IMG/VR virus record: IMGVR_UViG_3300035698_015990
Coordinates: 1-27,278 of that record
DNA: 27,278 bases
Reading direction: 5' to 3' (one strand)
Origin: a virus
Shown: positions 15,023-21,008 of the stretch, one piece after another
Numbering within the stretch: the first letter of the stretch is position 1
Layout of the letters: each line of letters begins with the position of its first letter
The notes under the pieces: generated by a model
What the model was told of the DNA's origin: nothing
What the model saw: the letters and a program-made list of their open reading frames with translations, nothing else
The model's database searches: none
Made by a program: the position numbers and the translations under genes

Positions 15023-15373
15023 TTGCTAAAGGGGGCGGGTGAAAACTTTGCCCTCCGCAGCATTTTCTCGTTCAAAAACATAAAAACAGCTCTTTTAATA
15101 TTACTCAAAAACAAAACTATTGAAATGACTTTAGGCAAGCTCTTGGGTAAGACCTTAAAGACAGCTACGGGATTCAAGGCGTGGCTTATTAAAATGATAG
15201 TAACATATGCTTTCGATCAGATAGCAAGGCCAATCATAACTAGATGCCTAGCAAAAGGCGCTTTAGTATATGATAAGGGCAGAGGCAAAATAATAATAAA
15301 GAAAATCATAAAAGCCAAGAAGGAAAATAATGAAACTGATTATAATAATTCTGTTGATAGTCTTAACGAATAG
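15023..15373 (+). CDS. Small basic membrane-associated-like protein, start uncertain
   Basis: The frame is open from TTG 15023 to 15373 (116 residues) without a ribosome site for TTG; ATG 15125 would leave 82 residues but has no site either. The core is FKAWLIKMIVTYAFDQIA, with a Lys/Asn-rich tail KKIIKAKKENNETDYNNS. The amphipathic hydrophobic stretch and basic tail fit a holin-like or membrane-associated protein, without proof. A GC-rich stretch with a short imperfect hairpin lies at 15028-15065. The next lipoprotein gene overlaps it by 44 nt in another frame, as seen in overlapping spanin pairs. Confidence 0.5.
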   Translation: MLKGAGENFALRSIFSFKNIKTALLILLKNKTIEMTLGKLLGKTLKTATGFKAWLIKMIVTYAFDQIARPIITRCLAKGALVYDKGRGKIIIKKIIKAKKENNETDYNNSVDSLNE

Positions 15374-15656
15374 CTGTGCCCCTGTAGTAAGCCCTCAAAT
15401 TCAATGCACGCTTTCCCTGCAATTTAATAAATGTCGTTGTAGTTGTTTTAGCTTCTCAGATGTTAAAAATATAGAACCAAGCACATGTGGAGTTGAATCT
15501 GAAACTAAAGTGTGGGACGAACCTATAAGTTATTGCGATGACTTGAGGGGTTTTCATATAAGTATATGGGCCACTGAAATAAACCCATTCTTGAAAGAAG
15601 TGAAGCGATATTATAATAAGAATAAAAGAAAAGTCAACAAGTTATTAAAAAAATAA
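15330..15656 (+). CDS. Lipoprotein, candidate outer-membrane lysis protein
   Basis: This 108-residue protein starts MKLIIIILLIVLTNSC, so the lipobox is L-T-N-S-C and the acylated cysteine is near residue 16. The mature part is cysteine-rich (KCRCSCFSF) and ends in a Lys/Asn-rich tail (NKNKRKVNKLLKK). AAGGA precedes the ATG. It overlaps the upstream basic-protein gene by 44 nt in the -1 frame, an arrangement shared with Rz/Rz1 spanin pairs. It ends directly against the oppositely oriented proline-rich gene with no intergenic space, leaving no room for a terminator between converging transcripts. Confidence 0.65.
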   Translation: MKLIIIILLIVLTNSCAPVVSPQIQCTLSLQFNKCRCSCFSFSDVKNIEPSTCGVESETKVWDEPISYCDDLRGFHISIWATEINPFLKEVKRYYNKNKRKVNKLLKK

Positions 15657-15860
15657 TCAATCTTTCAACTTGCGAGCACAATGGAAACTACACTGGTAAC
15701 TCTTGGGTGGATGCGGTGGTCGTGGATGCGGTGGTCGTGGTCTAGGTGTTTTCTTCTCCTTATTAATAATACATCCATTTTTAATTGAAAATATAAATAA
15801 TAAAAAAATAAATAAGCATAAGATAAAAAATATGAGTCTAGCTAAATCAATTTCATTCAT
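15657..15860 (-). CDS. Proline-rich membrane protein, spanin-like
   Basis: This 67-residue protein has one N-terminal hydrophobic segment (LARLIFFILCLFIFLLFIFS) and then a proline-rich tail (PRPRPPHPRPPHPP) near residues 38-52. Such a short TM plus proline-rich tail next to an endolysin is what o-spanin (Rz1-type) genes look like. The cysteine region (IKNGC) is a poor lipobox, so it may be a transmembrane rather than acylated version. GGGGG precedes the ATG. It starts 8 nt after the endolysin stop. Its 15-bp tandem repeat at 15707-15736 codes for the PHPRP unit. Confidence 0.6.
   Translation of the reverse strand: MNEIDLARLIFFILCLFIFLLFIFSIKNGCIINKEKKTPRPRPPHPRPPHPPKSYQCSFHCARKLKD
15707..15736 (+). 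repeat. Two tandem 15-bp repeats in the proline-rich gene
   Basis: GTGGATGCGGTGGTC occurs twice in a row (15707-15721 and 15722-15736), then continues as GTGG. They encode the Pro/His/Arg repeats of the tail. They are locally GC-rich compared with the rest of the genome. Confidence 0.85.
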
Positions 15861-15868
15861 AAAACCCC

Positions 15869-16393
15869 CTAAAAAGTAACTCTCTTAAACCAACCTCTTA
15901 AAAACTTTTTCTGAGTTAAGTTATTGTCGCATATTTTTATATATAAATTTCCCTGCATTACATTCAAAGCCTTGAGAATAGTTTCTTCATCAAGCCTATG
16001 ATCTAAAGCTCTTATGGCATCAATTGTTTTTTGCCCGATAACTCCATCTAATTCTAAAAGGTTATCAGTCTTAAGAAGGTTCACAGCCCTTTGAATAAAC
16101 TTTTCAGACATTTTAGTGCCCATGTTTACGCCGATTTCAAAAAGTTCAATTGCGATAGACGGGTAAATTTCAGCAATATCTTCTAAACAAATTTTGTCCC
16201 AATATTCGTTTTTATAAATGAGCTTAGCCATATCCAGAGGCATTTCTAGCATGTTACCAACATATCCGTTTTCGTTCGCAACCGCTTCTGTAATTCCATA
16301 TTTAGTTGCGCCGCCGTTATCGTCTTGGTCGTTTGAATAAAATCCCTCAATCTTCAAAACATCTTTTAGTGCTTTTTCAAATACTGTCATCAT
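15869..16393 (-). CDS. Endolysin, GH108-type muramidase with PG-binding domain
   Basis: This 174-residue protein would cleave peptidoglycan at the end of infection. The N-terminal signature is IEGFYSNDQDDNGGATKYGI, with Glu16 in the position of the catalytic EGG-type glutamate of GH108 lysozymes and the DNGGxTKYGIT block that follows it. The C-terminal half (ELDGVIGQKTIDAI, then KFLRGWFKRV) matches the peptidoglycan-binding domain paired with GH108. No signal peptide is seen, so it would need a holin for release. ATG 16393 or the adjoining ATG 16390 may be used; AGGA lies 3-6 nt upstream. It is at the end of the recombination-gene transcript. Confidence 0.87.
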   Translation of the reverse strand: MMTVFEKALKDVLKIEGFYSNDQDDNGGATKYGITEAVANENGYVGNMLEMPLDMAKLIYKNEYWDKICLEDIAEIYPSIAIELFEIGVNMGTKMSEKFIQRAVNLLKTDNLLELDGVIGQKTIDAIRALDHRLDEETILKALNVMQGNLYIKICDNNLTQKKFLRGWFKRVTF

Positions 16394-16403
16394 CTATCCT
16401 TTC

Positions 16404-16562
16404 CTATGGTATATATCGCTCATACTTTTCTTCATCGTTTATCATTTCTTTGAGAATCGTAACGCCACAATTTTCACAAATAACACCGTCATTTATAAAA
16501 TCAACACAGTCATCGCATACTTTTTTAAGGATCTCTAAATCAATTTTTGGATCTTTTAGCAT
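16404..16562 (-). CDS. Small zinc-ribbon-like protein (52 aa)
   Basis: A small frame from ATG 16562 (GAGGAATT site) to TAG gives 52 residues with C16-x2-C19 and C29-x2-C32, a compact zinc-ribbon layout (VCDDC and CENCG). It is rich in Asp, Glu and Lys around the metal site. It lies 10 nt upstream of the endolysin within the same leftward transcript. Small zinc ribbons in phages often adapt host machinery, but the role here is unknown. Confidence 0.7.
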   Translation of the reverse strand: MLKDPKIDLEILKKVCDDCVDFINDGVICENCGVTILKEMINDEEKYERYIP

Positions 16563-16580
16563 AATTCCTCTTTTATTATT

Positions 16581-16853
16581 TTAACGTAAAATCTTTCTTA
16601 TTTTTCCAGTATGTGAGCAAATCCCTACAGCTTCGTTTTCGTTTATTTGTTCACAAGCCACAAACATATCATCTTCAACAATACTTAAACCTTCAAAAGC
16701 ATATTGGTTGCATGACCAGTTTTTACTTTCTATTATATAAACGTCTTTATGTGACAAGTGATTAGTCCAGAGTTTTGTTATAGAATTAACGTCTCCATCC
16801 TCGTTTTTAATTCTATCACCAATTCTTAATTTAAAAAATGTGCTCAATTTCAT
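16581..16853 (-). CDS. Hypothetical 90-residue protein
   Basis: The start ATG 16853 has GGAGG 5 nt upstream. The protein reads MKLSTFFKLRIGDRIKNEDG, then beta-rich and aromatic stretches (KNWSCNQYAFEGLS) and a basic C-terminus (TGKIRKILR). The opening LRIGDRIKNEDGDVNSI resembles SH3-like beta-barrel openings, but I cannot assign a family. It lies 10 nt after the ATPase stop in the leftward recombination transcript. Confidence 0.6.
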   Translation of the reverse strand: MKLSTFFKLRIGDRIKNEDGDVNSITKLWTNHLSHKDVYIIESKNWSCNQYAFEGLSIVEDDMFVACEQINENEAVGICSHTGKIRKILR

Positions 16854-16863
16854 TCATGCCTCC

Positions 16864-18090
16864 TTAAACAATTTCTCCATTTTCTATATATAAAGCATTC
16901 TCGCTTTTCTTACTAGAAACTCTTTCAACCCAAACTTGCATGTCGCTTTCATTAGCAATCTTTTCAATTTCAAGCATAGAGTCGGCGTCTAATAAACTTC
17001 CATTCATAATCCTAATGATTTTCATTTTGTTATTCGTAGCAATTGCGATAGCCATAGAAATTTTAATTTGTTCAGCCATAGAAATTTGAGAAAATTCAAC
17101 ATTATTATAGCTGATATCACCGTTAAGGAAGTCCAAGCCCGCTATTGGAAACTTTGCATTTTTTATCATTTCGTTTTTTTCTTTTTCGCATGACTCTAGA
17201 ATTTCTTGCTGCTCGCCGATCTGACATTTAGTATTTGCAGCGCTATCCATAAGACTTTGCCTGTTGGCGTTCCTTTCCAAAAGAACCTTATTATCTGAAA
17301 TTTCTACAATTTCTTTTGTAAGATGTTCGGTATCTTTTAACTCATTTTTTACATGCTCTTTTAAACTTTCTATTCTTTTTTCATCACTATTTGCTTTGTC
17401 GATCATATTGTTTATTTGGTCTTGAAACTCATTAACTTTTGCTCGAAGAGAGTCAACATTATTTTTTAATGTTTTAATAATTTCTTTAGTTTCTATAACT
17501 ATATTATTTTCTTCTTGAATTTTATTTCTTTCCAGCTCAACATCTAATAAACTTCTAAGCTCTTTTATTTCTTCAACCTTACCAAGCCCCTCTAGTATAG
17601 CGTTTGAGCGAGTTAATTCTTTCTTTAAAGATTTTCTTTCGTCAAGCGCTGTTAAATACTTTTCCTCAATACTTGTGAAATCTAACTTTGCAATTTGTTT
17701 CAAAAGATTTTTTCTAGCTTTTTTGTCAAGTGAAATAAATCTCATTGGGTCAAAAGAAAGTTCACCGATCAAACCGTCAAGCATTGCTTGCGGATTACTA
17801 GCTTGCATACCGTCTTTATTTTCAACCTTAATATAGTTATTTTTTTCCGTAAAAGTTCTTGTAACAACATAGTCCCCTATGTCTAATTTTATACTCGCCT
17901 CTTCTTCTCCATTCCTTATCGGATTGTCTGGGATTAATTTCTTACCACCTAAAGCATAGGCTATGCAGTCCATTACGGATGTTTTACCCTGCGCGTTTTT
18001 CCCCTCAAGAATAACCATGTTTCCCTTTGGAATAATTTTAACGGCTTTGATTCTTTTAATATTTTCAGCTTCTAATTGTACTATGTGCAT
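16864..18090 (-). CDS. SbcC/Rad50-like coiled-coil ATPase
   Basis: This 408-residue protein has a Walker A P-loop at residues 30-38 (GKNAQGKTS), a D-loop-like LLDADSM near 366, an ABC-type signature region around 337-352 (SMAEQIKISMAIAIA), and a central coiled coil (about 150-320). This is the SMC/Rad50/RecF-like AAA family found next to phage recombinases. The Walker B position reads IIRIMNGSLLD, with Asn where relatives usually have an acidic residue, so hydrolysis may be weakened. It probably handles DNA ends with the adjacent exonuclease and annealase. The exonuclease stop lies 8 nt upstream. Confidence 0.85.
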   Translation of the reverse strand: MHIVQLEAENIKRIKAVKIIPKGNMVILEGKNAQGKTSVMDCIAYALGGKKLIPDNPIRNGEEEASIKLDIGDYVVTRTFTEKNNYIKVENKDGMQASNPQAMLDGLIGELSFDPMRFISLDKKARKNLLKQIAKLDFTSIEEKYLTALDERKSLKKELTRSNAILEGLGKVEEIKELRSLLDVELERNKIQEENNIVIETKEIIKTLKNNVDSLRAKVNEFQDQINNMIDKANSDEKRIESLKEHVKNELKDTEHLTKEIVEISDNKVLLERNANRQSLMDSAANTKCQIGEQQEILESCEKEKNEMIKNAKFPIAGLDFLNGDISYNNVEFSQISMAEQIKISMAIAIATNNKMKIIRIMNGSLLDADSMLEIEKIANESDMQVWVERVSSKKSENALYIENGEIV

Positions 18091-18098
18091 AAATTCTC

Positions 18099-18704
18099 CT
18101 ATTTATTATTTAAATATCTTTCAATCTTTTCAATTTTTTCCACCAGAATTTTAGTTCCAACTTCAAAACCTTTTAAAAGTTTAGCCTGCGCTTTTTCATC
18201 TTTATAAATTCTTCTAACATATAATGCTTTTTTATAATTCGGATTATAGCAAGCAAAATCCCACCATTCACGATTGCAAATAATCATGCTCATATGGATT
18301 TGCCAAATATAACCAGTTGCAATCTTATCATTCAAAACTAAATCAGTGTAAGTTTTATCATCGTTGCATTTAATTTCGATACCGCCATCGTCGCCTATTA
18401 AACCGTCTGGCGAGCACCCTATATAATCATTATGCTCAACGAATCCAACTTGCTTTACTTCCCTACATGTTTCAAGCTCATAAATATTTCTTGCTTCTGG
18501 TTCTAGTTCGTTGCCCCTGTCAGTGTGTTTATTTGAAAAATGTTCTGGATCTGCAACGCTGTAATGTTCAGAAACAAGCTTTGTCGTGTATGTTTCTAAT
18601 CCTTTTCCAGCGGCAGAAATTTCCGTTGCGTGGCTTGCTGTGAGTTTTAAATCTCTCAGGGCGAACCATTCGGGAGTGCATTGTTCTACGTTATGAATTT
18701 TCAT
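18099..18704 (-). CDS. YqaJ-type (lambda Exo-like) recombination exonuclease
   Basis: This 201-residue protein is a PD-(D/E)xK nuclease that would resect DNA ends to give 3' single strands for the annealase. The visible motifs are GNELEPEAR (residues 64-72), GCSPDGLIGDDGGIEIKC (96-113) with Asp100, Glu110 and Lys112 as the metal and catalytic set, and IWQIHMSM (133-140). Glu68 is the upstream helper acidic residue. Length fits the YqaJ family. It overlaps the RecT-like gene by 14 nt and precedes the ATPase in one leftward operon. Confidence 0.9.
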   Translation of the reverse strand: MKIHNVEQCTPEWFALRDLKLTASHATEISAAGKGLETYTTKLVSEHYSVADPEHFSNKHTDRGNELEPEARNIYELETCREVKQVGFVEHNDYIGCSPDGLIGDDGGIEIKCNDDKTYTDLVLNDKIATGYIWQIHMSMIICNREWWDFACYNPNYKKALYVRRIYKDEKAQAKLLKGFEVGTKILVEKIEKIERYLNNK

Positions 18705-19482
18705 TTTTCAAACCTTCTTTCTTAATTGAAACATATTTATTCAAAGCTTTTACATCCTTAAGCGCCACAGAATAATGTTTATATTTTTCCTGAAGTGCTT
18801 CAATTGTTTCGCAAGCATCAATTGCAGCTTTTACTTCTATATCTAAATCAAGCGGGTTTTCTAAATTATAATTTTCATTGTCTTTTTCTTCAATCGTTTC
18901 ATAAATATCTGAGAAATGGAGCTTGCAACCTTTTTTAACAACAGTTTTTAAAGCCATTTCGTCAAACCATTGACGCCATATATAATCAGTTTTTGCAACA
19001 CTTCTATGTTTCTGAATATCTTCAATACTCAATAAAGTTAAAAATTCTCCTCTTTTGTTTTTAACTATAAAATATCCACCGACAACTTCCCCTCGTTGAA
19101 AAGGATTAGTTATTGAATGACTATAAGAAACTTTTCCACTTTCCTTTTTAACATCTTCAAAAATATCTGTTTCATGAACAAGGCTAACGTCAATTTCACT
19201 TTCAGGATAAGCCAAAAGCATTTTATTTTTATAAGCAACATAGTCATAGCTCAAACCTGTTTTTTGGATTGTAATGTGTTGCCCGTCTAAAATTAAACCC
19301 TCGGCGTTGACTTGCTCGAAATACCAAATATATTTCTTGTCTGGTCTACTAGGAACCCAAGGATTTTTAAGTTTTCCGTTTCGATCCTTGTCATGTTGAA
19401 GCTTATCTAAATAAGCAAGGTATTTATTTACATCTGGTTCATTGAATTTTGATAACTCATTTTTAATAATTTTCAAGTCCAT
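18691..19482 (-). CDS. recT: RecT-family single-strand annealing protein
   Basis: This 263-residue protein has the RecT core: GGYFIVKNKRGEFLTLLSI (about residues 136-154), then IQKHRS and the helix WFDEMALKTVVKKGCKLHF (about 172-190), in which MALKTVVK is a strong family mark. An upstream NAEGLILDGQHIT fits the family start. It anneals complementary single strands made by the neighbouring exonuclease. The C-terminal 60 residues are charged and coiled. It overlaps the exonuclease gene by 14 nt and is the first gene of the leftward unit, from a promoter at 19527-19555. Confidence 0.85.
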   Translation of the reverse strand: MDLKIIKNELSKFNEPDVNKYLAYLDKLQHDKDRNGKLKNPWVPSRPDKKYIWYFEQVNAEGLILDGQHITIQKTGLSYDYVAYKNKMLLAYPESEIDVSLVHETDIFEDVKKESGKVSYSHSITNPFQRGEVVGGYFIVKNKRGEFLTLLSIEDIQKHRSVAKTDYIWRQWFDEMALKTVVKKGCKLHFSDIYETIEEKDNENYNLENPLDLDIEVKAAIDACETIEALQEKYKHYSVALKDVKALNKYVSIKKEGLKNENS

Positions 19483-19526
19483 AAAAACTCCTATTAAATT
19501 TTGATTTTAAGTCCCAATTGAAAGCC

Positions 19527-19555
19527 ATTATATTTATTTTGTATTACAAAAGCAA
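19527..19555 (-). promoter_or_regulatory. Promoter of the leftward recombination/lysis unit
   Basis: Reading leftwards TTGCTT (19555-19550), 17 nt, TATAAT (19532-19527) is a near-consensus promoter placed 45 nt before the RecT-like start. Confidence 0.7.
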
Positions 19556-19647
19556 GCTTTATTTTTAGTTATCCATAACATGTTGTAATTACAAAGAGTT
19601 ATATAATTATTATCATTAATAAAGGGCGCATATTATTAAGTTTATTA

Positions 19648-19676
19648 TTGACTTTATTATTAATTTATGGTATTAT
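19648..19676 (+). promoter_or_regulatory. Rightward early promoter
   Basis: TTGACT (19648-19653), 17 nt, TATTAT (19671-19676) with an extended TG directly before the -10 region. It faces away from the leftward promoter and would drive the small early genes and perhaps the replication block. Confidence 0.7.
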
Positions 19677-19708
19677 ATAAATATAGGATGCAAAATGAAA
19701 GGGAAAAT

Positions 19709-19915
19709 ATGAAAGAATTAATTTTAATAAACGGATTGGAAACTGGGAAAAAAGAAATGGTAAAATTAGCATTAATTCATAATGGAAAAATTCTTGATGC
19801 TGAAATCGAAAATAATAATGTTTCTATTGTTGTTGAATTTGATAATGAAAAAAATAGCGACGAGTTTATTATAGAAATAACAGAAAATACAAGATGGGAC
19901 GCAGAATTATTATAA
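19709..19915 (+). CDS. Small early protein (68 aa), unknown
   Basis: I place the start at ATG 19709: AAAGGG lies 5 nt before it, and the upstream ATG at 19667 overlaps the promoter -10 box. The product starts MKELILINGLETGKKEMV and continues beta-alpha, with ILDAEIENNNVSIVVEFD. It is acidic with no recognised family. As the first gene after a strong early promoter it may be a takeover protein. A GGAAGG site for the next gene follows its stop. Confidence 0.6.
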   Translation: MKELILINGLETGKKEMVKLALIHNGKILDAEIENNNVSIVVEFDNEKNSDEFIIEITENTRWDAELL

Positions 19916-19936
19916 TTAATTGGAAGGAAAAAACTA

Positions 19937-20188
19937 ATGAGTGATTTATTAAAAGAAAAACTATTAAACAATATTCTTGAAGACAAAAAAGGGGATGTGA
20001 CCCTAGACATGGCTGGAATTTTAAAAAACACAACTCAAAACATAGTTGCCGCTATTGACGAACTTAATAGAGTCAATGGGAACATGGGCTATTATAATAT
20101 TAAAGACTTAATACATGACCTTATATGTGGGCTCTCTGATGACTTAAAAGTCATAACTGAGCTTGAACATGAACTTGAAAAACTTTAA
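19937..20188 (+). CDS. Small helical early protein (83 aa), unknown
   Basis: The protein begins MSDLLKEKLLNNILEDKKGD, is almost entirely helical and ends ELEHELEKL, suggesting a coiled coil. GGAAGG precedes its ATG. It lies 11 nt before the next small gene in the same rightward unit. Family is unknown. Confidence 0.6.
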   Translation: MSDLLKEKLLNNILEDKKGDVTLDMAGILKNTTQNIVAAIDELNRVNGNMGYYNIKDLIHDLICGLSDDLKVITELEHELEKL

Positions 20189-20199
20189 AGGAGTTAACT

Positions 20200-20511
20200 A
20201 TGAAAAAACTACTAACAAACAAAAGTGCACATAAAACTCTTACTATTCTAAACAATCTATTTGACGAATATAACGAGTCTGGATTTGTGGGGCATAATAA
20301 AATTTTACTTAAGGTGTGGCAAGATTCAGCGATTGAAGGATTAGAATTATTGCAATATCTTGAGACAAAAGAACCGAATAATGCGGCTCTTAATGCTTAT
20401 TTATTGTTCACCAAAAAAATTTTAATAAGGCTTAGTTCTTTAAGACATAATAAAAGAGTTGAGACTTTAAAAGAGCGTTACGAATTTTTGAACAATCAAA
20501 AATTAAATTAA
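20200..20511 (+). CDS. Small helical early protein (103 aa), unknown
   Basis: AAAGGAG precedes the ATG. The product (MKKLLTNKSAHKTLTILNNL...) is an all-helical, Lys/Leu-rich protein with QYLETKEPNNAALNAYLLF, a tetratricopeptide-like turn. No family is recognised. It continues the rightward early unit, with the tiny membrane gene next. Confidence 0.6.
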   Translation: MKKLLTNKSAHKTLTILNNLFDEYNESGFVGHNKILLKVWQDSAIEGLELLQYLETKEPNNAALNAYLLFTKKILIRLSSLRHNKRVETLKERYEFLNNQKLN

Positions 20512-20528
20512 TAAAATAAGAGGTATTT

Positions 20529-20621
20529 ATGGAAAGGCTTGTTCATTTTGTAAAAATGTGTTGTTTAATTGGATTGACAATTTTGATATGGAAGGGAATA
20601 ATTTTATGGATAATATCATAA
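20529..20621 (+). CDS. Tiny membrane peptide (30 aa)
   Basis: ATG 20529 after AGAGGT opens a 30-codon frame, MERLVHFVKMCCLIGLTILI, then WKGIILWIIS, which is one transmembrane helix with two adjacent cysteines. It overlaps the next small gene by 16 nt in another frame. Function unknown; too short for family recognition. Confidence 0.45.
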   Translation: MERLVHFVKMCCLIGLTILIWKGIILWIIS

Positions 20622-20731
20622 AACTAATAAAGGAAAAAGAAGAAGAGAAAAAAAGAGTTACGTTTTTTATTTCTAGTAAAATAATAAAGTTATTGAAAGA
20701 AAAATGCGACAAAGAGGATGTTAGGCAATAA
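20606..20731 (+). CDS. Small basic/acidic protein (41 aa), possible ribbon-helix-helix
   Basis: ATG 20606 opens 41 codons: MDNIIKLIKEKEEEKKRVTF, then FISSKIIKLLKEKCDKEDVR. A short strand (RVTFFIS) followed by a helix could be half of a ribbon-helix-helix DNA-binding fold. A GAAGGG lies about 10 nt before the ATG. It closes the small early unit; a 277-nt regulatory leader follows. Confidence 0.4.
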   Translation: MDNIIKLIKEKEEEKKRVTFFISSKIIKLLKEKCDKEDVRQ

Positions 20732-20770
20732 CAGTTATTGAACTATTGATAAAAAATTTTGTTAAATAGC

Positions 20771-20798
20771 TTGCGTTTAAATAAAGTTAAGATATAAT
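20771..20798 (+). promoter_or_regulatory. Promoter of first promoter-terminator module
   Basis: TTGCGT (20771-20776), 16 nt, perfect TATAAT (20793-20798). The predicted start is near 20805 and the first terminator ends about 60 nt later. Confidence 0.7.
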
Positions 20799-20804
20799 TA
20801 TCAT

Positions 20805-20864
20805 ACCAATTTCAACCGACGTTCTTTTCCAAAAAGCCTTGATATTTCAGGGCTTTCTTTTTTT
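20805..20864 (+). ncRNA. Candidate small terminated RNA or attenuated leader
   Basis: The stretch from the predicted start near 20805 to the U-run contains no start codon with a plausible ribosome site and ends in a strong terminator. It could be a short RNA of about 60 nt, or a leader from which transcription of the replication genes is released by antitermination. Inferred only from signals. Confidence 0.5.
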
Positions 20865-20865
20865 C
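20833..20865 (+). terminator. Intrinsic terminator in replication leader
   Basis: AAAGCCTTGA (20833-20842) pairs with TCAGGGCTTT (20847-20856) around a TATT loop in a 10-bp stem (one G:U), followed by CTTTTTTTCC. It lies about 35 nt downstream of a strong promoter. Confidence 0.9.
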
Positions 20866-20899
20866 CTTGCTCTTTATTTTAAAATAAATTATATTGTTT

Positions 20900-20927
20900 T
20901 TGCTAACGGGAAATTAATATATATACA
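20900..20927 (+). promoter_or_regulatory. Second promoter in replication leader
   Basis: TTGCTA (20900-20905), 16 nt, TATACA (20922-20927). A short AGCC-TTCG-GGCT hairpin (20930-20941) overlaps the expected start, so it is probably part of a read-through transcript from the first promoter. Confidence 0.5.
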
Positions 20928-20943
20928 GTAGCCTTCGGGCTTT

Positions 20944-20997
20944 AAAAGGGTGCCTAAATTCCAATTCCCAATTGCATTGGCACCCTTTTATATTTTT
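20944..20997 (+). terminator. Second terminator/attenuator before the initiator gene
   Basis: AAAAGGGTGCC (20944-20954) pairs with GGCACCCTTTT (20979-20989), an 11-bp stem with a 24-nt loop holding a nested CAATT-CCC-AATTG hairpin. ATATTTTTA follows. It ends one base before the AGGAGGGG ribosome site of the initiator gene, the classic place for an attenuator. Confidence 0.8.
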
Positions 20998-21008
20998 AGG
21001 AGGGGTTT

